From: Rachicladosporium sp. CCFEE 5018
Lineage: Eukaryota; Ascomycota; Dothideomycetes; Cladosporiales; Cladosporiaceae
Reading direction: 5' to 3'
Length of the DNA stretch: 64,000 nt
Assembly (NCBI GenBank): GCA_002077045.2
Contig: KZ111144.1
Span: 1,078,026-1,142,025, forward strand
A program made the translations under genes and the position numbers. The notes beneath the pieces were generated by a model, which did no database searches, was not told the origin of the DNA, and saw only the letters and a program-made list of their open reading frames with translations. Position 1 is the first letter of the stretch; each line of letters begins with the position of its first letter. Positions 1-9,429 of this stretch are shown here, piece by piece.

Positions 1-430
1 ACCAGACTAGAACGCAACTTGCCGAAGAGAATACCGAGCCAATGATCTGCGCCTGTGCGCTTTTCTCAGCCGCGTCGGCCTGACTGATGTAGATCGCGTC
101 GATCCAGTAATGACTACGGACGTCTGAAGCATTATTTCGTCTCCCAGCAGGCTCCCAATCTCCAGACGCGAGCCGGTGCAGTGCGTCGTAGCAATTTCGA
201 CCGACGTGTATGACTTCGCCATCGACACTGATGGTAGCCTCTGCAGTCCCAGAACCCCATGCATAAGAAAGAGCTGCAAACGGAGGAGCCTCGGTCAGCT
301 GCCAAGTGGAAAGGCTAAGCAAAAGAGGGCTAGCATGGTCCTCGGGCGTCCTGGGGAGGAGTGTGATGAGGCGAATCTCGGTCTCTGAATCATAAAGGCG
401 CTCGTACGTATAGTGTGGCTTTCCGGACAT
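1..430 (-). CDS. HET-domain protein, N-terminal part (runs off the window)
   Basis: An open frame starts at the ATG complementary to 428-430 and stays open to position 1, giving about 143 residues. The frame carries the order expected for the start of a heterokaryon-incompatibility (HET) domain: an IRLITLLP strand, then ALSYAWG, then I-x-VDG, then VGRNCYDALHRLA, then YWIDAIYISQAD followed by EKSAQ and VFSSASCVLVW. These correspond to the usual LSYxWG, N-L-x-x-AL, W-I-D-A-I-C-I-N-Q and V-x-x-W-L-G blocks. HET domains trigger a cell-death reaction when genetically different hyphae fuse. The usual ICINQ is IYISQ here. The remainder of the gene lies outside the window, so whether it is intact cannot be judged. 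A HET gene in block C1 is a distant relative, not a recent copy. Confidence 0.8.
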   Translation of the reverse strand, partial: MSGKPHYTYERLYDSETEIRLITLLPRTPEDHASPLLLSLSTWQLTEAPPFAALSYAWGSGTAEATISVDGEVIHVGRNCYDALHRLASGDWEPAGRRNNASDVRSHYWIDAIYISQADAAEKSAQAQIIGSVFSSASCVLVW

Positions 431-1007
431 GTTTTCGATAATTGAGAAGTACCGCCCATCCTGATGCGAGCGTCGATAGCTTCTCCTGCGGTCACAGCAA
501 CAAGATTTGTTCTGATGTGCCCGCGGAAGACAGTGCTACATTCGGGTCATGTATACGTCCAGCTGTCTTGTCGGATGGATCCAGGCGTGTCTTCCTCTCC
601 TCACTGCCCTTGGAGTCGCTCTTCAAGACGCTTGACACTCGTAATCCGAGCACAGGTTCAGACGGGTGACTACACCAGATTGTTGGCCACGAATTAAGCA
701 TGTCGTGGTAATCTTGCGCAGTTTTGTGCCACGTTATGCATTGTACATGTCTCTCGCAGCAGGCACGGCGATCGGGCGGTGTCTGCAAGCAATGCGGCTG
801 TGCACGCATGCAGGTACATGTATCGTGCGCTTGAGTTTAGCCTGAAAGCCTGAGGCAGGATCTTCAAAGGCAGAAAAATCTCGCCCCGTAGTGACCCCTG
901 GTATTGGATGGCGCAAGCTCGCTCGGCTCAAGCCATGTAGGGGTATGCGGTACGCAGACTGTATTGAATGCAGACTTACTCTGTTGGCCCGATACAAGGC
1001 ATGGCGT
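431..1007. other. Intergenic, nothing recognised
   Basis: This stretch lies between the start of the partial HET gene and the stop of SGF29. It must hold the HET promoter and the SGF29 3' end. The open frames here overlap or oppose the real genes and show no recognisable family. Confidence 0.5.
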
Positions 1008-2174
1008 CTACCTATCACCCAGCACAAATCTCCTCTCAACATCCTGTGACGTTTCGCTTGTCTCCCCATCAAACAGCACTTTGACAGACTGCTCACCGTC
1101 CTTCGCCTTCCACGCCGCGCTGATAACGCCCTTATAAAACGTAGTCGTCTCGGGGTACAGCGCCATGACCTGCTTGCCTTGTGGCAGATCTGGTAGCTTT
1201 GCATTCGACACCGGAATCTGCATGAGCGATGATACTGAAGCGCGGAATGAGTTCGACCCGCTGTCATTGAGTCGAGTGAAGCCCGTAGCTTTCCCACCAC
1301 CAGGTATGGGCTGTGCCGCAGTGCTGTCCGTGTCGATATCCTGTACTTCGTAGCGGCGTTGCTTTCCCTCTCCAATGACAGCAGTGACTTGGCAGACGAT
1401 GCCTTCGCCGCCAGACTTCTCGTCCTTGTAGCGGTAGAACACCGTCTCACCTGTCTTGAATGTGATGCGGCTGGCTGCTCGTGCTGCTGCAGAGGGCTGA
1501 CCAGCCGACTTGCCTCCACCGCCTGAGGCGCTTTGCGCTGTGTCAACGCTGCTAGCAACACTTTCTACCCCGTCTTCGATCTTCACGCTCGTTTCGCGTG
1601 TAGCTGGAATTGAGCTGGCGCGCGAAGACTTCTCCTTCGCAGCGAGTCTGTTGATCTGGCTCAAGGATACACGGGGTGAAGGCGCAGCCGACACATCGTC
1701 TGCGCCATCCTCTGTAGCCGCCACAGAATTGGTACCCTTGCTGCCGTTCTTCTTCGGCCTGTCTCGAGCGACTTTGCCACTCGCCACGCGGTCCCGCTGC
1801 GCAGTCGGAACAGTAGCTGCAAATGCCAGTTCAGCGCTCGAAGCCTCCCTAAGACCAGCGAGAATGTTGATGCTGTCGAGTACATTCATATCGCTCGAAG
1901 ATCCAGAGATAAGATGCTGCACTTCTTCGCAAATCTTGACATTCTCACGGTACAGATCTTCGAGTCTATTGTCGAGAGACGCTTCCGGGGACTTGTCCGC
2001 TTGAATGAGGTCGGATTGCTGAATCTCAATGTCCAGAATCTCGTTGCCAATAGAGTTTGAACGCGTGACCATATGATCAATCTCGCGAGCTTTGTCTTTG
2101 ATGCCCTTCCAGAGACGGCGTTCTTCGTCGGCGTCCTGATTGTGGTTCGCCCGTGGGCGGCTTCGTCCGGACAT
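1008..2174 (-). CDS. SGF29: SAGA complex subunit Sgf29, tandem-Tudor protein
   Basis: A single-exon gene of 388 residues. The C-terminal ~145 residues match the SGF29 tandem Tudor domain: it opens with GETVFYRYKDEK, continues with YEVQDIDTD, and has the family signature VMALYPETTTFYKGV followed by VLFDGE. In the family this domain reads histone H3 trimethylated at lysine 4 and tethers SAGA (and ADA) acetyltransferase modules to promoters. The N-terminal ~120 residues are charged and helical (LWKGIKDKAREIDHM, then ENVKICEEVQHL), as expected for the coiled part that contacts Ada subunits. The middle ~120 residues are low-complexity and Ser/Ala-rich. The start chosen is the first ATG, just before the SGRSRPRAN segment. 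No second copy of this gene lies in the window, although the neighbouring phosphatase is duplicated at the right edge. Confidence 0.9.
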   Translation of the reverse strand: MSGRSRPRANHNQDADEERRLWKGIKDKAREIDHMVTRSNSIGNEILDIEIQQSDLIQADKSPEASLDNRLEDLYRENVKICEEVQHLISGSSSDMNVLDSINILAGLREASSAELAFAATVPTAQRDRVASGKVARDRPKKNGSKGTNSVAATEDGADDVSAAPSPRVSLSQINRLAAKEKSSRASSIPATRETSVKIEDGVESVASSVDTAQSASGGGGKSAGQPSAAARAASRITFKTGETVFYRYKDEKSGGEGIVCQVTAVIGEGKQRRYEVQDIDTDSTAAQPIPGGGKATGFTRLNDSGSNSFRASVSSLMQIPVSNAKLPDLPQGKQVMALYPETTTFYKGVISAAWKAKDGEQSVKVLFDGETSETSQDVERRFVLGDR

Positions 2175-2708
2175 GTCGAGGTGGTAATGCCGGATTCATT
2201 CAATGGAAGTGGCGCTGTTACTACGAGAGGACAGGCACAGCCATTATGTAGGACTTCCAAGAGTAAAGAGTGCGTGTCAGCGACTGCCCGCAGTCATCAT
2301 TGACTTCCAAATACACGATCGTGCTGTGTCGAGTCTATACTTATGGCATGAAGCCATAAAGGGGACTTGGTTCCATTGGAAGCAGGAGGTTGGCTCCTGG
2401 CTTCCTCACTTCGGCCGAGACGGGCCCGAAAACGCCGAGCAGATCAATGCGCCTGGATACAACAACCACAGGAGCGTTGAACACACATCTCACTTCGTTT
2501 TGTCAGTGCCACAGCATTGCACGAGTGTAGAACTCCAGATGTCCCACAAAAATGCCACCCATCTGCTGTATCAGAGGCCCGAATCTTGTGCTGATCTGAG
2601 AGACCGCCTCTACGTTTCGAAAGTCTATAAACTGATCCATCTATCTTATAATCACCGATCTATCCAAAATGAGATTCAATCTGTCGAATCGGGCATTTCT
2701 ATACACGC
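2175..2708. other. Intergenic, SGF29 promoter and phosphatase 3' region
   Basis: About 530 bases between the SGF29 start and the phosphatase stop, both genes on the minus strand. No coding frame or structured element is recognised. Confidence 0.5.
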
Positions 2709-4291
2709 CTACAGTCCGGGCGGTCTTGAAACCGCACCCATCACCGCAGGCTGCCCCAGATTAGCCCTGCATTCTTCCTTCCAATTCCGTGGCGTCACCG
2801 CATCGGCAGCTTCTTTGAACGCGCGCAGTGTACAGAACGACTCGTCTCCTTCAAGATGTCTGCCGGCAGCTCTGCAGTACGGTACCGTCATCGGTGTGTC
2901 GTTGTAGCGGACACGCACGAAATGACCATCGAGTGAAGACTGCTGTGTCGGCGTCATCTCTGCTACTGGCGTGCGAGTCGCAGTCGATTGGGTAGATGCA
3001 GGCGCTGAAGAAAACAATGATGACCACCAGCTGCCGCCACTGCCTGTTACCGATGGCGTCTGTGCTGTCGCTGACTTGGTTTGGAACAGCTCAAATGCGA
3101 TCGATGACGTGTAGGGTGGCCACTTCGCAGTGTTCACATCATATGCGCCGAGCGCAGCCAATGCCGCAGCGAGGGTGGTGTCGTGGCAGCCCGAGAGCGA
3201 GATCTTGAAAGACTCCTCCGTGCTCGAGCTACCTGACTTTGCGGTGCTCTGCGCAGCCTTGACAAAGTTCTGCGTCAGATCACCCACAAGTGCGCCAATG
3301 CCCAGCTTTCTGTACTCGCTGCTCTCGGTGTAGCCCACGAACCACTCCTTCACGCATACACTATCGATATTTGCGCGCACCTGGTCATCGTAGAACTCGC
3401 TCGGTAGCTTGGTAGCTGGTCCATGGGCCAGTGTGGCGTTGATAGTGTCCATAACACCACTGAGGCGTGGGTGCGAATCGACCTTCACAATGGGCGACTC
3501 TGCAGGCATGTACTTTCCAATACGCTTGTTGATGTAGGCGAGCTCAGGCGATGGATTCCAGATTTGCGCAGTCCGATCTGCGAATGCCTTCGCAAGCTCA
3601 CCAAAGCGTTTGCATGCACCCTCATTAGGGAACAGCGTTTCGTCCTGGATGGCACGCTGCACGATGACGGGTGGTGGCAGTTCGGCACTGCGCGAGGTCG
3701 GCGGGTAGAGTCCTCGGAACGCTTGTTGGGTGCTCTCGAGTGCTCTGGGAATGGGTGTCGCGCGGAGGTAGACCGCAGACGAAGACTTGGCGTTGAGCAG
3801 ACTGGGCAGAAAGCCAAGCTGGCCTACATAGAGACTTCGTAGTCGCTCGCCGAGCGCCAGCGTAGTCTCGCGACCACGATCAGTCAGTTCGCCCGGTTGA
3901 CAGATCGAATGCACTTGACCCTTCGATGTCTGAGTGAGGGCAGGGCTGTCCGATCCTGATGTCGGATTCAATTGACGATCAAATACCTCCAGTCTTCGCC
4001 TCCAGGCCATAGTGTCCCACGAAGAGTCTGCAGACATGACTGCAGACTTCATCTCATTCGCAGCTTGGCAGTATGGCCAGTAAGCGGCGAGTCCGGCCTT
4101 TGCAACGTGATTAGTGTCTGGCAGAGATACATTTCTTACTAAGATGAATTCACACTCTTGAAGCGCGCTGAGACGGGCGTACGCTCGCCATGGCGGAGCA
4201 GCACCTGCACCTGTCGCAGCTGAAGGCTTTGAGGATATAGCCTTGCAACTTCTGCCGGACTGTACGGCTCTCGTGGGACGAGGGTAGTCAT
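2709..4291 (-). CDS. Histidine acid phosphatase family protein (copy A)
   Basis: Two exons, 4154-4291 and 2709-4097 on the minus strand, encode 508 residues. Exon 1 (46 codons) carries the catalytic RHGERTPVS motif of the histidine acid phosphatase branch, whose histidine is phosphorylated during hydrolysis of a phosphomonoester. Exon 2 carries the second motif, SGCHDTTLAAAL, with the HD acid/base pair. The 56-nt intron keeps frame and has ACTAAT near its acceptor. Its donor reads GTGAAT, whereas the copy at 63,242 has the stronger GTGAGT. No signal peptide or membrane segment is evident, so the enzyme is probably not the secreted phytase type. It more resembles the ACP6/PXYLP1-like intracellular or lysophosphatidate group, but the substrate is not determinable. 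A Ser/Thr-rich insert (around TPSVTGSGGSWWSS) sits near the C-terminus. The gene is divergent from the PPR gene over a 347-bp shared promoter. Confidence 0.85.
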
Positions 4292-4638
4292 GCTTCGAAC
4301 GGGAAAAGTAAAGCTTGGCCTCTGTCGAGAGGCGTGCTCACGTCGGTATCATCGCGTAAGGGACGGAAGATGGATACAAACGAAGACCTGTGGTAGAACT
4401 GCTTTACGTTTGCTTCAAGGCCAAACAGTCATTGGGCATTTGACATTCGCAGTCCGCCTGCCACGTGGGAGTCGGTCCGTCCATATTGGGCAACTCCGCC
4501 GCTCGGCAAAGGAGGAAAGACGTGCCGAATCATATGCAAGCTCGAGCTCCAGGCATAGGGAGAAACTGCAATTCACGTCAAGCACGCGACAGATTTGCAC
4601 GGTGCTTCTCGAGTGCAGCTTCTGCAGCGAAGCAGTAC
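4292..4638. promoter_or_regulatory. Bidirectional promoter, phosphatase / PPR (copy A)
   Basis: The 347 bases between the two divergent ATGs match the paralogous interval at 62895-63241 in length exactly, with only scattered substitutions. A CACGTG E-box lies at 4462-4467 and is kept at 63066-63071. CACGTG is bound by bHLH regulators such as Cbf1 or Pho4 in yeasts; that either acts here is inference. The PPR frame can be read further upstream, so part of this interval could be coding if an earlier ATG is used. Confidence 0.6.
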
Positions 4639-7611
4639 ATGTCGCAAGCATGGGTCTGCTCAGGTTGTCGAGCGAGAGCTGTAAGCGTTCTACGCAAGCC
4701 TAGTCATCGTCTCGGACTTGCTGCTCAGAAGCCAGCAACCTGGCACAGCTCGCGTGGCTACTCTCAGCACGCGGCGAGAGCGCTATTCGACGATAGCGTG
4801 GAAGATGGACTCCATACAGCGCGCTCGCAGCCAGCGCAAGCGCGCTATGTCACAGACGCTCCAAAAGGGCGGTACTCTGGGCAGCGAATGAGTCCACAAA
4901 TGCTCATGGAACAGCTTCAAGGAGCAGAGCCAGCACATCCAATGCGACGTCGACAGAATCGGGAGAGGAGTCACAGTGGTAATAACCCGCGAAGACAATA
5001 CCCAACACCATACATGAGCGAGCAGTTGCGGCCTCTACTCGATGCACTCCGGAACGACGATATGGAGAAAGCATGGGCTCTCTTACAGTATTTGCTGAGA
5101 TCTCTGGCTGCAGAAGAGCGGTCAAGTGTCATGCGCGGTAGTCAAATCGTGGGACCGATGCGGAAAATGACGAGTATCGCGCAAGTTGCATACATAGCAC
5201 GCGTTTTCGGGCCGCAAGCAGAAGGACAGACCAATTATGAGAAAATGGCTCTACCGGCGCCAGCAATTCTGTTGAGATGTGCATTACTCATGGGCGCTGC
5301 CAGCAACCAGATCGTCTCGGCCGTCATCCCACGATTCTGCCGACGAGTGCTTGCACTACAGGTAGAAGCAAACGGGGCAATGTCCGCGCAACAGAGCAAT
5401 GAAGTCATGGAACAGCTATCTCGCCTCTGGCATGCAGTATTGTTCGGCAGTCTGTCACGAAAAGGCGCGCAGAGCTTATCTGAGGACTCGGCGGTGAACA
5501 CCGATTGGAGTGACACGAGTTGGGCGTTTCTACCTCCGCTCGAGAATATTGTGTCAGATGAGCGAGCGATGCGTGTTCATCTGGCAGACGTACTGGCACG
5601 CATCCTTCCCATCATGCCAGATGGCCGACAGGACGATTATTACGAGGGCTACTTACTTACGTTGCAACTACTTCGCGATCACCAGAGTAGCGCCGGTTTC
5701 GAGCAAAGCGCTAATTACAAGCCGTTGTTGGCTTTCTTCGAAGGCATCTACAGTCGTGTCCCGAAACCGACAATATCAAACAGGTTCTTGCATCGGCTAG
5801 ACAGGAGCGCAGATCCTCATCTCGCTGCATATGAGGCGTTATTTGGCAGGCTAGAGTTGCGCGACTTGCCACCACGAAGGCTTGATCGCGCGCGAGTCAA
5901 CATGCCACCAGTGCCCACCTCACGCGAGCCTGACGTCGACAGTAATATGGCCTCGGTGAAGAAGACAGTCCGTACTGTGCCTACGCCGAATCCTGATGCG
6001 TTCGAGCTTGAAGAGGAGAACGCCGACGTCATTCCTGCGATGAACCTAGACGCACTCAGAGCTGCTGGATTTACTGTCTCCGACAGTTATAGCATGTCTC
6101 CGGATGTGCACAAGAAAGTCGACATATGGACTAAGCGACTCGGACGAGCTATCGAGTCAGCAAACTTGGCGCAGGTGCAATTGTGTTGGACAGAGCTCCA
6201 GACATTCAACGCTGAGAACGTCGGAACGTCTTCACTACCACTGTACCTTTACGAACATTTCATGCTAGCTTTCGTATCGATGCGGCAGCCAGCACTTGCC
6301 ATCCAAACTTGGAACGCGGTCATTGCTGCTGACTTGCAGCCTACTGTCCGCACCTGGACAGTGTTGATGCGCGGCTGTGGTCGAGCTAATGATGCAGACA
6401 TGCTCGAACAATTCTGGACTCGAATGCGAGCTCAAGGCATCCAGCCAGACCAGCATGCGTGGAGCGTGCGACTATTCGGTCTCATCAAGGCGAAGCGCAT
6501 CAGAGAAGCTCTAACTACACTCGCTGAAATGGGCAACGAGTGGATTGCCGCTGTCCAAGCTGTGCAACCCAAAGAGCCGAATTCTGCTAAACGCAGAACT
6601 GCCAACGCGTCTCCCTTCGACATCGCAAAGTACCCAGACGACGTCAATGGTGTTGCACGGCCAAACATAGTGATCATGAACTCAGTCATCTCAGCTTTGG
6701 CCGGCAAAGACGATAGCAAGATCCCTCAGGCCCTCGCATGGGGCAAATCGTTCGGCCTCGAGCCCGACACGACCTCGTTCAATGCGCTGCTGAACGTTGC
6801 GATGCGCCATGGCCAATTCGCGGAAGGTCTAGCTATCCTAGAGCGCATGCAAGCTCGCAACATATCGCCCGATAGCACGACTTACACCGTAATCCTCACA
6901 GCAATCTTCCAGTCAGGCTTCTTCAACAACCTGTCCCACGCCGATCAGACAGCTAAGCTCGGCGATCTCATCACGCAGATCGAATCTTCATTCAACAACG
7001 CCCGACTAGACATCAAAGCCTACGCCCTGGCCATCGACTCGATGCTCAAACATCACTCGAACGCAGACGCGGCACGCATGTTACTCGAGCACATGGCTTC
7101 TCACGGTCTAGAACCAAGCACGCACATCTATACGATCCTGATGTCTTTCTACTTTTCGCGCACTCCGCCAGACTTTACTGCCGTAGATGCACTGTGGCAG
7201 CGCATCAGGCGTGCAAATGCAGGCCATGGCGCGCCAGTGGATGGCATTTTCTACGACCGCATGGTCGAAGCTTACGCCAAGCATCACCGTACTCTCGGTG
7301 TCGCATCGTCGATGCAATTCCTTGAGAGAATGGGCAAAGAGGGTAAGCGACCTGGCTGGCGCGCATTGGAGTCGATTGCGAGAGCTCTGGCAGATCGGGA
7401 AGAGTGGGCGAGGCTAGGTGTCTTGGTGTCAGACCTGAGGAGCAACAAGGGGCTGTTAAGGCATGGGGCGAGGGGCGTGATGGGACAGAATGAATTCTGG
7501 GATTTCGTGATTGGCACGGGTGTATTGAGCGGGGAAGGTGTGAGGAGTGCAAGGGATGTCAGGATCTCGACCGGGACGAGCTCCTGGAGGAAAGCTGTGG
7601 AGGCTGTGTGA
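4639..7611 (+). CDS. Mitochondrial pentatricopeptide-repeat (PPR) protein (copy A)
   Basis: An intronless gene of 990 residues. The N-terminus, beginning MSQAWVCSGCRARAVSVLRK, is rich in Arg/Ala/Ser and lacks acidic residues for the first ~45 positions, as in a mitochondrial presequence. The C-terminal half contains recognisable PPR helices: QTWNAVIAADLQPTVRTWTV, then WTRMRAQGIQPDQHAWSVRL, FGLEPDTTSFNALLNVAMR, MQARNISPDSTTYTVIL, and HGLEPSTHIYTILMSFYF. PPR tracts bind organellar RNA and guide processing, stability or translation. Fungal proteins of this size include CYA-5, needed for COX1 expression, but I cannot assign that orthology. The same frame is open upstream to an ATG at 4465. I chose 4639 because both copies share this Met and the presequence begins there; it gives exactly 990 residues in each. 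Confidence 0.87.
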   Translation: MSQAWVCSGCRARAVSVLRKPSHRLGLAAQKPATWHSSRGYSQHAARALFDDSVEDGLHTARSQPAQARYVTDAPKGRYSGQRMSPQMLMEQLQGAEPAHPMRRRQNRERSHSGNNPRRQYPTPYMSEQLRPLLDALRNDDMEKAWALLQYLLRSLAAEERSSVMRGSQIVGPMRKMTSIAQVAYIARVFGPQAEGQTNYEKMALPAPAILLRCALLMGAASNQIVSAVIPRFCRRVLALQVEANGAMSAQQSNEVMEQLSRLWHAVLFGSLSRKGAQSLSEDSAVNTDWSDTSWAFLPPLENIVSDERAMRVHLADVLARILPIMPDGRQDDYYEGYLLTLQLLRDHQSSAGFEQSANYKPLLAFFEGIYSRVPKPTISNRFLHRLDRSADPHLAAYEALFGRLELRDLPPRRLDRARVNMPPVPTSREPDVDSNMASVKKTVRTVPTPNPDAFELEEENADVIPAMNLDALRAAGFTVSDSYSMSPDVHKKVDIWTKRLGRAIESANLAQVQLCWTELQTFNAENVGTSSLPLYLYEHFMLAFVSMRQPALAIQTWNAVIAADLQPTVRTWTVLMRGCGRANDADMLEQFWTRMRAQGIQPDQHAWSVRLFGLIKAKRIREALTTLAEMGNEWIAAVQAVQPKEPNSAKRRTANASPFDIAKYPDDVNGVARPNIVIMNSVISALAGKDDSKIPQALAWGKSFGLEPDTTSFNALLNVAMRHGQFAEGLAILERMQARNISPDSTTYTVILTAIFQSGFFNNLSHADQTAKLGDLITQIESSFNNARLDIKAYALAIDSMLKHHSNADAARMLLEHMASHGLEPSTHIYTILMSFYFSRTPPDFTAVDALWQRIRRANAGHGAPVDGIFYDRMVEAYAKHHRTLGVASSMQFLERMGKEGKRPGWRALESIARALADREEWARLGVLVSDLRSNKGLLRHGARGVMGQNEFWDFVIGTGVLSGEGVRSARDVRISTGTSSWRKAVEAV

Positions 7612-8194
7612 TCTTCATGGTGAGGAGAGGGGACCAAGAAGGCAGGCATTGCCAAAATTTCCGCCTTAGGGACCGCTACCCATATGTATGGTCGAGACGG
7701 GCGTTCTGCGTGTTGAGGGCGCATGTTAGACATGCAAGGCACGCGGGGTGGAGTTCACTGTCGCTGAATGGCTCAATAGCCGCGAGTAGCCGCAATGACC
7801 TGCACAGCCCGTTTTGTGTACCACAAACTCGGCGCCACCCGTTGCTTCGACAAGTGGGCTGTGATCGCGAGGAACGTAACCGCACTCTACCTCCATCAAC
7901 ATCACCATCAGGTTGATTTGATACACTGCCCGATGGTAAGCCGGAGCATAGTCACAAGTGTCAGGCTTGCTGCACTGCCTCCCTAAGCGACCACAGCAGT
8001 GCTCTCGTAGTCGCAGCGTCAACGAAAGGTATAACATGTACTGCGACAGACCGCAAGAAATACCAAGGGTATTATTACAATCACTTTCTCCTTCACTGGT
8101 CTTCCAAGCCTTCACTGCATCCGCTCTATCCAGCACAGCCCTGAAGTTTGTTGACCTTACGTGCTCTTGCCACGTTTGCCATCAACACGCAAGC
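7612..8194. other. Intergenic between PPR and VWA genes
   Basis: 583 bases holding the PPR 3' end and the VWA promoter. The equivalent interval at 59338-59921 is 584 bases and clearly homologous. No RNA gene or conserved frame is recognised. Confidence 0.5.
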
Positions 8195-9244
8195 ATGTCG
8201 GTTTCCGCGCCTGCGAGACTTTTTGATGCCATCCACGGCCGATCAGAAGAATTTCCAGCAGGACAGGCAAACAGAGGCAATATGTTTGGCAGTCTAAAGA
8301 GCAAATTATCGACGAAGAAGAGTGGCAAGGAGGCTGCTGCAAATGCATCGGATCATCCGCAACGGCAGAGTATGCCGGCGACACGGCGACCTGGTGAGTG
8401 ATCTTGGTGAACTGCATGATAAGCAGCAATTGACAGGAAATCAGCATCGGGCACGATAAATCCCTTCCGCGACCCAGACACTCGCGATGCGCCACCAGCT
8501 TACTCGGCTGCCCCTCCTACGATCACGACTACCGCACCATCCCCATCAAATGCCACTAGCCAAGCGCCTGAAGCAGACTCAGCCTTCACCTTCCTCTCCA
8601 CCTTCGACACAATATTCCTCATAGACGACTCCGGCTCCATGGCCGGCTCGCGTTGGGCCGAAACCTCCCGCGCCCTTCAAACCATCACTCCCATATGCAC
8701 TCAGCACGACAAAGACGGCATAGACATCTACTTCCTCAACCACCCAGACTCCAGCTTCGCCCACAACGTCATCTCCGCCTCAACAGTCCACGAGATCTTC
8801 TCCACCGTGCGGCCAGGAGGCGGCACACCCACTGGCCAAAAACTAAACGGCATCCTGAAACCGTACATCCGCCGCTACGAAGCCGCCCCAGAGACCACGA
8901 AGCCGATAAACATCATCTGCATCACCGACGGCGAGCCCTCCGACGATGTTGAAAGCCCACTTATCTCCGCCGCGAAGAAGCTCGACAAAATCGACGCTCC
9001 CGCGTGGCAGGTTGGAGTGCAATTCTTCCAGGTCGGTAGGGACGCCGAGGCGAGCAAGCACTTGAAGATGCTGGATGATGAGCTGGCGGAGATTGCGGGC
9101 GAGGGCGAGTTGAGGGACATGGTTGATACTGTACCGTTTCGGGGCGCGGAGGGTGCGACGCTGACGGGTGATGGGATTCTGAAGGTTGTGTTGGGTGCCG
9201 TGACGAGGAGATTGGATCGAAGGAGTAAGGAGTTGCATCGTTGA
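8195..9244 (+). CDS. VWA-domain protein (copy A)
   Basis: Two exons (8195-8393 and 8445-9244) give 332 residues. The von Willebrand factor A domain begins about residue 120 with FDTIFLIDDSGSMAGSRW, which contains the metal-ion-dependent adhesion site DxSxS. It continues through YFLNHPDSSF and the RPGGGTPTG loop supplying the MIDAS threonine, then IICITDGEPSD. The N-terminal ~110 residues are low-complexity (Pro/Thr/Ala-rich, with DAPPAYS). Similar small cytosolic VWA proteins are common in ascomycetes and have no settled function; the domain normally mediates protein-protein contact. The intron donor is GTGAGT. The acceptor was set at 8444 because the alternative AG upstream leads to a stop. 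The C-terminus ends at RRSKELHR, while the copy at 58-59 kb carries seven more residues. The gene converges with the RNA-dependent RNA polymerase. Confidence 0.85.
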
Positions 9245-9429
9245 GACTCTTTGAGGGGGATTGGAGTAATTGAAGGTCCGGGCTGCTGGCGGGCTGCAGC
9301 GAGTTCACTTCTGGTAGATCGAGGCATTGACCAAGTGTTGGGCTTGCCTCTCTTTATTCAATTCTAGAAGAGATCTATAGACTACAAATACAAGACCTTC
9401 GTCAGAGAAAATTGCCCCCAAACCCTTGC

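Larger units (their letters stand above)
3533..9400. repeat. Duplicated block A, inverted copy at 58100-64000
   Basis: Phosphatase, PPR and VWA genes with their intergenic regions occur here and again in reverse order and orientation at about 58100-64000, where the window ends. Intergenic lengths are kept (347/347 and 583/584). The copies are diverged, not identical, so this is an old duplication or two homeologues. Confidence 0.9.

Noticed and set aside
734..1561. 275-codon minus-strand frame overlapping SGF29
   Set aside because: Arg/Ser-rich shadow of the SGF29 coding sequence in another frame.
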